DNA of 32,567 nt. It comes from an uncultured Clostridia bacterium (GTDB lineage Bacteria; Bacillota; Clostridia; Christensenellales; UBA3700). The DNA lies in the NCBI GenBank assembly GCA_944380395.1, contig CALWHM010000020.1, forward strand, positions 1 through 32,567, in the 5' to 3' direction. This document shows, in pieces, positions 7,949 to 16,507 of the stretch. Under the pieces are notes generated by a model. The model had not been told where the DNA came from and made no database searches. It saw only the letters and a list, made by a program, of their open reading frames with translations. The position numbers and the translations under genes are program-made. Numbering within the stretch: the stretch's first letter is position 1; each line of letters starts with the position of its first letter.

Positions 7949-10162
7949 ATGAGTATTACGGCTATAAACGCAATTGCGGGAATATGTTTTGCTTTATTAA
8001 CGATTGAATTCGTCTACGTGCTTTTGAGGCTGGCTTTTTCGGACAGAAAAAGCAGAATAGCTTTTCTGAAAAATTTTAAGATAGGCAGATGCGCGATAGT
8101 ATATGTTATAGCTATACCGCTGTATTTGGCGGGGCATATGTACGGCGGCAAGTCGTTTTTTGACGGCTTATTTTCCGCCGTGCACCAATGCGTGAATTTG
8201 GTCGTGCTCAAATACAGTACGGACAGCGTGGCGATGCTTATGAAAGAGAGCGCTTTCTATGCCGCAACGATGTACTACTGCTTTATCTTGGTCGCGTTCA
8301 ACGCGCTGTTATTTATATCTTCTTTGGCGGGAATGCGCATATGGAGAAAGGCGAACGCCGCATATGTCAGGCGCAGCAGCCGTGATAAGCTGTTTATTTT
8401 CGGAAGAGGCGAGGAGTGCGAGCAACTTTATTCGAGCGGTGAAAATTATTCCAAGCTGATTGTTTCGGAGCTTACTCAAGAGGAAAAACAAGACTTATAT
8501 GTTAAAAAGATTTGTTTTGTGCCGCGCAGAGCTGAAAATTATATTCCCGTTGTGTTTTCCGATATTGTCAAAAGAAAAGACAAATACGTTATAGTGATAA
8601 ACGAGAGAACTCAGGATGAAAATATACGGCTATGCGATACTTTCGTGCATATGATAAGAAAATATGTGCAAGAAGGTGAGGAAAAAGGCGCCGAGCAGGA
8701 TATTTTCGACAGGGTGCAGATATATGTCTTCGGCAATCCTCAATACGAGGACATATATAACGATCTACAAAAGAGGGCGTACGGCTGTTTAAGATACGTA
8801 AACAAGTATCAAAGAACGGCAATCGATTTTGTAAAGAGGTATCCGTTCGCTCTGTTTATGGACGAAACGCAGGTGGATCATTCCACGGCGCTGGTAAGAG
8901 ACGGCGTGGATATAAATGCCATTATGATAGGATTCGGAAAGGCCAACAGACAGATATTCCTGACTTCCGTTGCAAATAATCAGTTTATGACGCAGGGAGA
9001 GAACGGTCCCGTAAACAAGCAGGTCAATTATTATATATACGATAAGGAGAATGCGGAGAACAATAAGAATCTGAACCATTCTTATTATCGTTATAAGACG
9101 GAGACTGCGGGTGTGGACGCAAGCAAGTATCTTCCGCTTCCGGAGATGCCGGCAAATGAGTTTTACAGTAAGCTGGATATAAACGACAACACTTTTTACG
9201 CAAATATTCGCGGCGTTTTGGATTCCAATAAAAAAGGCGTGAATTTTGCCGTTATAGCGTTCGGATCCGATTTGGATAACATCGATTTCGCCTACAAATT
9301 GAACGAAAAGAGGCGAGAGTGGAATGTGGACAACCTGATAATATTCGTAAAGGTCAGAAAGACACACGATGAGGTTTCGCTGTTCAATGAGAAGGACTGC
9401 TTTGAAATAGGCACCGAAGCTTCCTGCGTGTACGATATGAACGCGCTGACCAACGGCTGGCTGTACGCAATGGCGCGCTCACGTGACGAGCTTTATTCGC
9501 TCGAATACGATTACACTTCCGGCAACGTGGATAAGGAGACGATAAAATCCGCTGAGTATGTGGAGCAATGCCGTAAAGCTTGCTATAAAAATTGGTTCAC
9601 AAGGCGCACTCAATTGGAGCGTGATTCCAATATATATTGCTGTTTGAGTCTGCGCTCCAAGCTCAATCTGATAGGGTTGGACTGCGTGGGTAAGGAGTGC
9701 GAAGGCAAGGCTCTTACCAACGAGGAGTATTTGGAGATATACTCCAAAGGATTCCCGCTCGTTCCGCGCAAGGATAAGGCGGAGCTGTGGGGTAAGCCCA
9801 TTATTTCGTATGATTTGAATTTCCCCGATTCGCTGAGGACCAATCTTGCCATAAACGAGCATCAGCGTTGGAATGCGTATATGATTAGTAAGGGGCTTGT
9901 TCCCGCCACGATAGACGCAATACTCAACGAAAAGAACGATAAGGGCAAATTCACAAACGGCAAGAACTACGAATTGCGCCGTCACGGGAACATAACCACA
10001 ATGCAGGGGTTGATAGATTTCAGAAAATTGGTTGCCAAAAGGTCGGGAATGAGCGAAGAGGACTGCGATGTGATCAAGTACGACTATCAGCTTATGGACG
10101 ACGCATGGTGGCTGCTTGATATGAACGGCTGCAAGATAATCAAAAAGTCTGCGCGCGGATAA
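7949..10162 (+). CDS. Channel-like membrane protein with Rossmann/RCK-like modules and RyR-like C-terminus
   Basis: The 737-residue protein has three hydrophobic segments (about 5-29, 47-66 and 107-129) followed by about 600 cytoplasmic residues. Segments two and three are joined by about 40 residues, the layout of a two-helix-plus-pore channel, but no GYG-type potassium filter is present. Three beta-strand/glycine motifs look like nucleotide-binding Rossmann or RCK units: KLFIFGRGEECEQL (147-160), INAIMIGFGKANRQ (322-335) and NFAVIAFGSDLDN (432-444). The C-terminus contains NEHQRWNAYMISKG (636-649) and RRHGNITTMQGL (677-688), resembling the prokaryotic RyR domain (W after a conserved EHxR, later His). 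I infer a ligand-gated ion conductance or sensor. GGTGAGG sits very close to the ATG, the only in-frame start. An MFS gene follows 19 bases downstream. Confidence 0.8.
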   Translation: MSITAINAIAGICFALLTIEFVYVLLRLAFSDRKSRIAFLKNFKIGRCAIVYVIAIPLYLAGHMYGGKSFFDGLFSAVHQCVNLVVLKYSTDSVAMLMKESAFYAATMYYCFILVAFNALLFISSLAGMRIWRKANAAYVRRSSRDKLFIFGRGEECEQLYSSGENYSKLIVSELTQEEKQDLYVKKICFVPRRAENYIPVVFSDIVKRKDKYVIVINERTQDENIRLCDTFVHMIRKYVQEGEEKGAEQDIFDRVQIYVFGNPQYEDIYNDLQKRAYGCLRYVNKYQRTAIDFVKRYPFALFMDETQVDHSTALVRDGVDINAIMIGFGKANRQIFLTSVANNQFMTQGENGPVNKQVNYYIYDKENAENNKNLNHSYYRYKTETAGVDASKYLPLPEMPANEFYSKLDINDNTFYANIRGVLDSNKKGVNFAVIAFGSDLDNIDFAYKLNEKRREWNVDNLIIFVKVRKTHDEVSLFNEKDCFEIGTEASCVYDMNALTNGWLYAMARSRDELYSLEYDYTSGNVDKETIKSAEYVEQCRKACYKNWFTRRTQLERDSNIYCCLSLRSKLNLIGLDCVGKECEGKALTNEEYLEIYSKGFPLVPRKDKAELWGKPIISYDLNFPDSLRTNLAINEHQRWNAYMISKGLVPATIDAILNEKNDKGKFTNGKNYELRRHGNITTMQGLIDFRKLVAKRSGMSEEDCDVIKYDYQLMDDAWWLLDMNGCKIIKKSARG

Positions 10163-10181
10163 ATATCGTTACCGTAAATTT

Positions 10182-11444
10182 ATGAGTCTGCTTAAAAGTC
10201 ATAATAATACCATAGTTGCGTGCTATATCGGATGTATCGTTCAGGCGATAGTCAATAATTTTCTACCGTTGCTGTTTATAACATTTCGGGATTCTTACGG
10301 TATTTCGATAGAGAAGATTACATTGCTTACCACTTTGAATTTCGGTATGCAGCTTTTGGTAGACCTTATTTCTTCCAAGCTCGTGGACAAAATAGGCTGG
10401 CGCATATCTATGATAGCCGCACATATTTTTGCCGCTCTCGGTTTGGCGGGGTCGGCGTTTTTACCCGAACTGTTCGACGATAAATTTTACGGGCTGCTTA
10501 TTGCCGTGATGTTGTATGCGGTGGGCGGGGGACTTTTGGAAGTGTGCGTAAGCCCCATCGTGGAAGCGTGTCCTACAAAGAAAAAGGCAGCCGCGATGAG
10601 TCTGCTCCATTCCTTTTATTGCTGGGGTTCGGTTGCGGTGATAGCCATATCTTCCGTTTATTTTATGTTGAAAGGTACGGCTGAATGGAAGATTATGGCG
10701 CTGATATGGGCGGCGGTGCCCGCATTAAATTGCATTTACTTTATGCTTGTCCCCATGCCAAAGCAGGAAGGGGAGGCAAAATCCGGTAGCTTCAAATCGC
10801 TTTTCACAAACAAGATGTTTTGGCTGATGGCGCTGCTTATGATTTGCGCGGGAGCAAGCGAGATAGGCATTTCCCAATGGGCGTCTGGATTTGCGGAAAG
10901 CGCCTTGGGCGTTACGAAAGCGGTGGGTGACATAGCAGGTCCGTGCACGTTTGCCTTTTTAATGGGAATTGCAAGACTGGTGTTTGCTAAATTGAGCGAG
11001 CGGGTGAAGTTGGAGCCTATGCTCCTTGCGTCCGGATTGCTGTGTGCGGGTGGCTATCTTATAATAGCTCTGTCGAATAATGCGGCACTTTCCCTTGTCG
11101 GCTGCGGTTTGTGCGGCTTTGCCGTGGGAGCCTTATGGCCGGGGACTTTCAGTCTTTCCGCAGGAGGGATAAAAGGCGGGGGAACCATGATGTTCGCGTT
11201 TTTGGCTTTGGCGGGGGACGTGGGGTGCACCGTGGGGCCCACGCTTGTCGGATTTGTTGCCGATTCTGCGGGAGGAAACTTGCAGACGGGACTTTCTTTT
11301 GGTATAATATTTCCGGTGATAATGTGCGTCGGTATAATAGTGCTTATGCTGATCACACGAAAAAAACATAATAAAACCGCTGAGCCGTTGTTTGAGGAAA
11401 ACGGCGAGAATAAGGAGGGTAACAATGATAGTAAGCAATCTTAA
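10182..11444 (+). CDS. MFS transporter (sugar permease-like)
   Basis: The 420-residue protein is a 12-helix major facilitator, with the cytoplasmic loop 2-3 motif SSKLVDKIGWR and two similar six-helix halves separated by the hydrophilic stretch around residues 187-207. The overall look is closest to the fucose-permease-like branch. The overlap with a YhcH-family gene supports sugar or sugar-acid import, but the substrate is unproven. The start has no evident Shine-Dalgarno sequence; it lies 19 bases after the stop of the RCK/RyR-like gene, and translation may be coupled. The C-terminal tail is polar, rich in Glu, Asn and Lys. Confidence 0.92.
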   Translation: MSLLKSHNNTIVACYIGCIVQAIVNNFLPLLFITFRDSYGISIEKITLLTTLNFGMQLLVDLISSKLVDKIGWRISMIAAHIFAALGLAGSAFLPELFDDKFYGLLIAVMLYAVGGGLLEVCVSPIVEACPTKKKAAAMSLLHSFYCWGSVAVIAISSVYFMLKGTAEWKIMALIWAAVPALNCIYFMLVPMPKQEGEAKSGSFKSLFTNKMFWLMALLMICAGASEIGISQWASGFAESALGVTKAVGDIAGPCTFAFLMGIARLVFAKLSERVKLEPMLLASGLLCAGGYLIIALSNNAALSLVGCGLCGFAVGALWPGTFSLSAGGIKGGGTMMFAFLALAGDVGCTVGPTLVGFVADSAGGNLQTGLSFGIIFPVIMCVGIIVLMLITRKKHNKTAEPLFEENGENKEGNNDSKQS

Positions 11445-11871
11445 AAATGCGGCAAGATACGCACATATTGACGAGAAAATAGCCGCGTGCATTGATTATG
11501 CTGCAAAATTGAACGGACAGACGCCTTGCGGAAGATATGAAGTTGCTGACGGAGTTTACGTAAACGTTATGGAATATATGCCAAAAGCGAGCAGCGAAGC
11601 GACCATTGAAACGCATGACGTATATGCGGATCTGCAATTGGTTCTTTCGGGCGAAGAATTTATGGGCTGTATTTCGGATAAAGACGTAATGCCCGTTACA
11701 CCTTACGATAAAGAAAAAGATATAGCTATGTGGAAGGGCAATATTGCGCTTATACCGCTCAGAGCGCGTGATTTTGCGCTGTTTTTCCCGGGTGAACCCC
11801 ACGCGCCCAGCCTGCATAAAAATTGTTCCGCGGTTAAGAAAGCCGTGTTCAAGATAAAGTACGGAAAATAA
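11425..11871 (+). CDS. YhcH/YjgK/YiaL family protein
   Basis: The 148-residue protein matches this cupin-like family in length and in its opening (MIVSNLKNAARYAH...). The metal-site candidates are His and Asp in THDVYADLQLVLSG and His in EPHAPSL. Members accompany sugar and sialic-acid catabolism genes and are thought to act as sugar anomerases or isomerase-like enzymes; for this protein that is inference from the family. ATG 11425 is chosen because AGGAGGGT lies at 11413-11420; an upstream ATG at 11392 has no such site. The start overlaps the end of the MFS gene by 20 bases, so the two are co-translated and probably work on the same substrate. Confidence 0.9.
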   Translation: MIVSNLKNAARYAHIDEKIAACIDYAAKLNGQTPCGRYEVADGVYVNVMEYMPKASSEATIETHDVYADLQLVLSGEEFMGCISDKDVMPVTPYDKEKDIAMWKGNIALIPLRARDFALFFPGEPHAPSLHKNCSAVKKAVFKIKYGK

Positions 11872-11883
11872 AGTTAAAATTCG

Positions 11884-11912
11884 TTGACAGTTTTATGCCC
11901 GTTTGATAGAAT
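11884..11912 (+). promoter_or_regulatory. Sigma-A promoter of the MATE gene, extended -10
   Basis: Perfect TTGACA (11884-11889), 17-base spacer, TAGAAT (11907-11912) with TG one base upstream. Transcription should begin near 11919, giving a leader of about 73 bases. Confidence 0.85.
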
Positions 11913-11918
11913 TTATTG

Positions 11919-11991
11919 GCATATGTCGGACAGGTAGCGAGTATCCGCGCCTGACCGACAGTGCTTTTATCTGTTAAGGAGGACCGTCGCA
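11919..11991 (+). promoter_or_regulatory. Structured 5' leader, candidate riboswitch
   Basis: Directly after the predicted transcript start is a strong hairpin: GTCGG (11925-11929) pairs with CCGAC (11955-11959), CAGG (11931-11934) pairs with CCTG (11950-11953), with opposed A bases between the two helices. The inner loop can add GCG (11937-11939) with CGC (11946-11948). ACAG (11958-11961) could instead pair with CTGT (11971-11974), just before the AAGGAGG ribosome site (11976-11982), so a switch acting on translation is possible. No U-run terminator is present. Clostridial MATE genes are known targets of guanidine-IV (mepA motif) RNA; I cannot confirm the match to that class. Confidence 0.45.
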
Positions 11992-13338
11992 ATGCTTAAA
12001 GCATATTCCAAAAGCGTATTTCCCGCAATGTTGGCGTTTGCGTTTTCGGGCATATATGCCATTGTGGACGGGCTTTTTGTTGGTAATTACGTAGGAGATG
12101 TGGGCGTTTCGGCTATCAACGTGGCATGGCCGCTCGTGGTTTTCGTGCAGGCTGTCGGCACGGGGATAGGAATGAGCGGAGCGGTAAATCTTTCCATTGC
12201 AAAAGCCGCAGGCGATAATGAAGGCGAGCGCAGATATTTGGGCAATACGCTGGTAATTTTGGCGGCAGTCGCGGCGGCGCTCACAATTATTTTGAGCTTT
12301 ACTTATCCGTATTTGGTGCATTTATTCGGCGGGAGAGATGAGATAGAAGTTTATGCAAACGAATATATCAAATATCTGATGTGGTTTGCCGCCGTTCAGA
12401 TGATCTCCACCTGCCTTGTGCCTGTAGTGCGCAATTACGGAGGCGCTATTGTGGCGATGGGTGCGATGATTGCGGGCTTTTTGACAAACGTGCTGCTGGA
12501 TTGGATAATGGTTCAGGTGCTTGAATGGCAGATGATGGGCGCAGCGATAGCCACGGTGATAGGGCAGTTTGTAACGATAGTACCGTGCATAGTATTTCTT
12601 TTCCATAAAAAACTACTTGTAAGGCATGCCGTATACAAGCCGCATTTGAAAGAGTGCTTCACTATACTAAAAGTGGGCATTTCACCGTTCGGACTTACGC
12701 TTGTACCGACCCTAGTAGTTGTCATTTTCAATATTGCGGCTTTGAAGTACGGTGGCAACGCCGCTATTGCATGCTATGCGGTGGTCAATTACGTGACGTG
12801 CGTCGTGCAGTATCTGATGCAGGGCGTGGGCGACGGATCACAGCCGCTTATAAGCACATATTACGGAGAAGGGGATATGAAAAAAGTAATTAAGTCAGTG
12901 GCAATGTCATATGTCACGGCTCTTATTACGGCATTGATATGCCTGCCCGCCGTATATTTTCTCCGTCGCGCTATCCCGGATATGTTCGGTTCTTCCCCGT
13001 CCGTTGCGGAAGACGCGGCTCACGTGCTCTCTTTGTTCGTATGGGCGTTTCCGTGCATTGCGATAATGCGCGTTTCCACCGCATATTTTTACGCGACCAA
13101 GAGCAATATTTTCGCATATATACTCATATACAGTGAGCCGATAGTGCTTGCGCTTTTGGTTTTGTGCGGAATACCCGACGCGCTGGGTTTGGAGGGCTTA
13201 TGGATGTGCATTCCCGTGAGTCAGGGGATACTTGCGTTTTTGGCTATCGTGCTTGTCGCGGTTTCGGTTATTATTTTCAAAAAGAAAAACGCTTCTCATA
13301 TCTCCGACGACAGGGAATTGCCGAATAAGAATTTGTAA
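11992..13338 (+). CDS. MATE family efflux transporter
   Basis: The 448-residue protein has twelve predicted helices and the MATE opening SGIYAIVDGLFVGNYVGDVG. It belongs to the MepA/DinF-like branch. These pumps expel cationic or toxic compounds using a sodium or proton gradient. The strong site AAGGAGG (11976-11982) is 9 bases before the ATG. The gene has its own promoter and a structured leader, so expression may respond to the exported compound. The hydrophilic C-terminus is short. It is followed by a separate promoter for the next gene. The exported substrate is unknown. Confidence 0.95.
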   Translation: MLKAYSKSVFPAMLAFAFSGIYAIVDGLFVGNYVGDVGVSAINVAWPLVVFVQAVGTGIGMSGAVNLSIAKAAGDNEGERRYLGNTLVILAAVAAALTIILSFTYPYLVHLFGGRDEIEVYANEYIKYLMWFAAVQMISTCLVPVVRNYGGAIVAMGAMIAGFLTNVLLDWIMVQVLEWQMMGAAIATVIGQFVTIVPCIVFLFHKKLLVRHAVYKPHLKECFTILKVGISPFGLTLVPTLVVVIFNIAALKYGGNAAIACYAVVNYVTCVVQYLMQGVGDGSQPLISTYYGEGDMKKVIKSVAMSYVTALITALICLPAVYFLRRAIPDMFGSSPSVAEDAAHVLSLFVWAFPCIAIMRVSTAYFYATKSNIFAYILIYSEPIVLALLVLCGIPDALGLEGLWMCIPVSQGILAFLAIVLVAVSVIIFKKKNASHISDDRELPNKNL

Positions 13339-13376
13339 TTTTATTACAAAATCACCCTTTGCTGTTAAGTTCGCAA

Positions 13377-13405
13377 TTGACATATTTTAACTTATCAAGT
13401 ATAAT
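13377..13405 (+). promoter_or_regulatory. Consensus sigma-A promoter
   Basis: Perfect TTGACA (13377-13382), 17-base spacer and perfect TATAAT (13400-13405), 36 bases before the lipoprotein gene. Confidence 0.92.
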
Positions 13406-13441
13406 ATAAGAGCAGTATATTTTTGTTGAGGAGAATGCGAT

Positions 13442-14398
13442 ATGAAGAAGAAAGCGATAACGATTGCAATAGCCGCGATAGTTGTTGCAAGCGTGGTATT
13501 GGGCGTAGCCGGATGCGGCACGAACAAAGGCTCCGCGCTTGAATCAATTGACAATCCGTTTGTGGAAAACTTTACTGAGATGGATTATTCGCAGGGATAT
13601 ACCAAGGTGGAAGGCTTGGACGCTATGGAAGTGCTTATATCCGCGTATAACAGCTGGAAAAACAATACCGCTTATAAGCGCACGGAAGCGTTTGACTTTA
13701 ATTTGGACGCAGGTCTTGAAGCCGCACAGCAAAGTATGACCATTTATAAGCGCGACGGCGATAAATTTTATAAAGAAAACGTCAAGATTACAACGGGAGC
13801 GCAGGAAGACAATATAGGAGAAAGGGTTTATTATGACGGAAGCAAGGTCTACTCCATATATTTCAACGATAAAGACCGCGTGCCGGGAGATGAGGATAAT
13901 CTGTTTGCCGTGACCGATTGGGGCAACTATACGGAGTGGCAATCGGGCGACAGATATGAAGATTTCGACGCGCTCAAATTCGATTTTGTCGAAGAGTTGA
14001 ATCCGTACGATTGGGATGATAAAGCCAATATGGCTTCCGACTGCGACTACAGCGTGTACGAAAAAGACGGCAAATATTATTTTACGCTTACGATAGACTG
14101 TTCCAAAGAAAAAATGGACAGCGTACACACCGCGGCGCGCGACAGTATAACGGAGGGAACGGGCGGTATACCCGGTTCGCTGGATATGACTCAAAATACC
14201 AAGACCGATTATATCGTCACGCCTATGCCCGACGGAACATATCGCTTTGACGCTTGGCGCAGAACGGAATATTACACGGGAAAGAAGAAGGTGCTTTTTG
14301 AAATTACCGCCGAGTGCAGACAGTCCACCGTCACCGTGTTCGATTACGAACCCGCCGATTATGCCATAACGGATGCGGAAAAGCTGAATTTGGCTTGA
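13442..14398 (+). CDS. Lipoprotein of unknown function
   Basis: The 318-residue precursor starts with basic residues, a hydrophobic core and the lipobox VAGC with Cys25, so it should be lipid-anchored on the outer face of the membrane. The mature part is acidic, rich in Asp, Tyr and Lys, with beta-strand-like patterns and repeated tyrosine/aspartate runs resembling LolA-like or outer-surface substrate-binding folds, but I do not recognise a family. GAGGAGA (13429-13435) lies 6 bases before the ATG. A consensus promoter suggests strong expression. The next gene has its own regulatory region, so this looks monocistronic. Confidence 0.85.
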   Translation: MKKKAITIAIAAIVVASVVLGVAGCGTNKGSALESIDNPFVENFTEMDYSQGYTKVEGLDAMEVLISAYNSWKNNTAYKRTEAFDFNLDAGLEAAQQSMTIYKRDGDKFYKENVKITTGAQEDNIGERVYYDGSKVYSIYFNDKDRVPGDEDNLFAVTDWGNYTEWQSGDRYEDFDALKFDFVEELNPYDWDDKANMASDCDYSVYEKDGKYYFTLTIDCSKEKMDSVHTAARDSITEGTGGIPGSLDMTQNTKTDYIVTPMPDGTYRFDAWRRTEYYTGKKKVLFEITAECRQSTVTVFDYEPADYAITDAEKLNLA

Positions 14399-14418
14399 TT
14401 TGTTGCATTTGCGACAAA
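14399..14418 (+). promoter_or_regulatory. Inverted repeat, Rex-like operator candidate
   Basis: TTTGTTGC (14399-14406) and GCGACAAA (14411-14418) are arms of an inverted repeat with a 4-base centre and one mismatched pair. The inner 18 bases have the TTGT-n10-ACAA layout of Rex sites. It overlaps a possible -35 box TTGCGA (14409-14414), which pairs with TATAAA (14432-14437) after 17 bases. It could also be a weak hairpin after the lipoprotein gene, since no T run follows. Confidence 0.4.
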
Positions 14419-14430
14419 GGTTAACGCTTC

Positions 14431-14450
14431 ATATAAATTAAAATTTATAT
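14431..14450 (+). repeat. Perfect AT palindrome upstream of the flavodiiron gene
   Basis: ATATAAATT (14431-14439) and AATTTATAT (14442-14450) are exact inverted arms separated by AA. The palindrome covers the likely -10 and start region of the flavodiiron gene and could be a second operator, though AT-rich sequence makes chance palindromes more likely. Confidence 0.4.
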
Positions 14451-14472
14451 GATAAAATAAAAGGAGGCAGTT

Positions 14473-16323
14473 ATGCACTGCGTAAGAAAAATTACCGAAG
14501 ACATAAGTCTTGTCGGAGCAAGTGACAGGCGCCTTGCGCTGTTTGAAAACCTTTATCCCATTCCCGACGGCGTGGCTTATAACGCATACATCGTCGAAGA
14601 TGAAAAGACGGTACTCATCGATACCACGGATAAGTCCGTAGTGGAGCAGTTCAAGGAGAACATAGCGTATGTTTTGAACGGCAGAAAGCTGGACTATATC
14701 ATAGTGAACCATATGGAGCCGGACCATTCCGCCACTTTGGAAGAGGTTGCCAAAACATATCCCGAAGCCGTCATAGTCTGTAATGCCAAGATAAGTCAAA
14801 TGATAAGTAACTATTTCGCGCTTAATATGCAGGGTAGGATAAAACTTGTCAAGGAAGGCGACGTGCTGGAAACGGGCAGGCATAAATTTACGTTCGTAAT
14901 GGCGCCGATGGTGCACTGGCCGGAAGTGATGGTAACTTACGATCTTTACGATAAGACGCTGTATTCCGCAGACGCATTCGGTTCTTTCGGAGCGATAGGC
15001 GCTGCGCTTTTTAACGATCAGGTGGATTTCGACCGCGATCATCTGGACGACGCTCGCAGATATTATACCAACATAGTGGGCAAGTACGGCACGCAGGTGC
15101 AGGCTGTTTTGAAAAAAGCGGCGGGGCTGGAGATTTCCAGGATATGTTCTCTGCACGGACTTGTTTGGCGCAATCATTTCAACTATATTTTGGATAAGTA
15201 CAACAAGTGGAGCACTTATACTCCGGAAGAAAAGGGCGTGCTGATAGCTTATGCTTCCGTTTACGGTAACACGGAAAACGCCGTTAATATCCTTGCTGCG
15301 CAGCTTGCCGACAGGGGAGTGACGAATGTGAAGATTTGCGATGTGAGTAAAACGCACCCTTCATATATTCTTTCCGATGCATTCAAGTACAGCAATATCG
15401 TATTGGCGTCCACCACATATAACGCGGGTATATTCACGAATATGCACGACCTTATTATGGATATTGTCGCGCACGGCTTGAAGAACAGGGCGTATTCCAT
15501 TATAGAAAACGGAAGCTGGGCGCCCACTTCCGGCAAACTTATGCAAGACGAACTTGCCAAACTTCCCGGAAGCAGATTTGTAGGCGATAAGGTCACGATA
15601 ACTTCTTCCGTTAAAGAGGGCACGGTGGAAAAGCTTGCGGAATTAGCGGACAGCATAGCCGCCGATATTAAAGGCGATGAGAGTTCGGACGCAGTTCAGG
15701 CGGATACCTCTGTGGACAATAAGGCGTTTTTCAAACTGACTTACGGCTTGTTCGTGCTCACTTCCGGAGACAAAGATAAGAAGGGCGGCTGCATAGTGAA
15801 TACCGTCATTCAGGTCACGGATACCCCCAAGCGCGTTTCCGTAGCGGTGAATAAAGCCAACTATACTTGCGAACTTATAGGCAAAACGGGCGTATTCAAC
15901 GCATGCGTTATAGATGAAGACGCCGACTTCAAACTGTTCCAAGATTTCGGATTCCGTTCGGGAAAAGACGTGGATAAGTTTGCGGGTCGTGACGATGTGG
16001 CTTATTCCGCAAACGGGTTGCCGTACATCAACAAGGCTTGCAATGCGTTCATATCCGTCAAAGTGACCGAGCGAATTGACGCCGGTACGCATATGGTATT
16101 TATAGGCGACGTTACCGAAGCAAAGGTACTGTCCGACGTAAATTCCGTCAGCTACAATTACTATTCCAAAAACATAAAGCCAGCGCCGCCCAAGAAAGAA
16201 GGCGGAAAGAAAGGCTTTGTCTGCAAGATATGCGGATATGTTTACGAAGGCGATACGCTGCCCGAAGATTTCGTTTGCCCGTGGTGTAAGCACGGCGCAT
16301 CCGACTTTGAGCCGCTCAAATAA
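14473..16323 (+). CDS. Four-domain flavodiiron protein (FprA fused to Hrb-like flavin reductase and rubredoxin)
   Basis: The 616-residue protein reduces O2 to water or NO to N2O in the cytoplasm. Residues 1-250 are the metallo-beta-lactamase domain with the di-iron ligands His80, Glu82, Asp84, His85, His148, Asp167 and His228. Residues about 255-395 are flavodoxin-like ([10 protein letters not shown] binds FMN phosphate). Residues about 415-565 are a flavin reductase domain, and 582-616 a rubredoxin-like domain with Cys584, Cys587, Cys602 and Cys605. The cysteine pairs are only 14 residues apart, the short rubrerythrin-type spacing. In Moorella the last two modules form a separate protein, Hrb; here they are fused, so NADH could supply electrons within one chain. 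AAGGAGG precedes the ATG. A separate rubredoxin gene follows after 23 bases. Confidence 0.96.
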   Translation: MHCVRKITEDISLVGASDRRLALFENLYPIPDGVAYNAYIVEDEKTVLIDTTDKSVVEQFKENIAYVLNGRKLDYIIVNHMEPDHSATLEEVAKTYPEAVIVCNAKISQMISNYFALNMQGRIKLVKEGDVLETGRHKFTFVMAPMVHWPEVMVTYDLYDKTLYSADAFGSFGAIGAALFNDQVDFDRDHLDDARRYYTNIVGKYGTQVQAVLKKAAGLEISRICSLHGLVWRNHFNYILDKYNKWSTYTPEEKGVLIAYASVYGNTENAVNILAAQLADRGVTNVKICDVSKTHPSYILSDAFKYSNIVLASTTYNAGIFTNMHDLIMDIVAHGLKNRAYSIIENGSWAPTSGKLMQDELAKLPGSRFVGDKVTITSSVKEGTVEKLAELADSIAADIKGDESSDAVQADTSVDNKAFFKLTYGLFVLTSGDKDKKGGCIVNTVIQVTDTPKRVSVAVNKANYTCELIGKTGVFNACVIDEDADFKLFQDFGFRSGKDVDKFAGRDDVAYSANGLPYINKACNAFISVKVTERIDAGTHMVFIGDVTEAKVLSDVNSVSYNYYSKNIKPAPPKKEGGKKGFVCKICGYVYEGDTLPEDFVCPWCKHGASDFEPLK

Positions 16324-16346
16324 AATATTACAAGGAGGATAATAAT

Positions 16347-16502
16347 ATGAAGTACGTTTGCACCGTATGCGGTTACGTCTATGACGAAGAAGCAGGCGAT
16401 CCCGATCGCAATATTCCCGCAGGCACCAAATGGGAGGATGTTCCCGAGGATTATCTCTGCCCCCTGTGCGGAGTAGGCAAAGATATGTTTGCCGAAGAAT
16501 AA
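16347..16502 (+). CDS. Rubredoxin
   Basis: A 51-residue one-iron electron carrier. The iron ligands are in [10 protein letters not shown] (Cys5, Cys8) and [11 protein letters not shown] (Cys38, Cys41), with the classic 29-residue spacing, acidic surface and the [11 protein letters not shown] segment typical of full-length rubredoxins. AAGGAGG (about 16332-16338) is 8 bases before the ATG. It lies 23 bases after the flavodiiron gene and before a strong terminator, so the two form one operon. It probably shuttles electrons to the flavodiiron protein or to other oxidative-stress enzymes. Confidence 0.97.
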   Translation: MKYVCTVCGYVYDEEAGDPDRNIPAGTKWEDVPEDYLCPLCGVGKDMFAEE

Positions 16503-16507
16503 CATTG

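Noticed and set aside
13333..13352. TTTGTAAT-TTT-ATTACAAA hairpin after the MATE gene as a terminator
   Set aside because: The stem is AT-rich and no T run follows, so it is too weak to list as a terminator.
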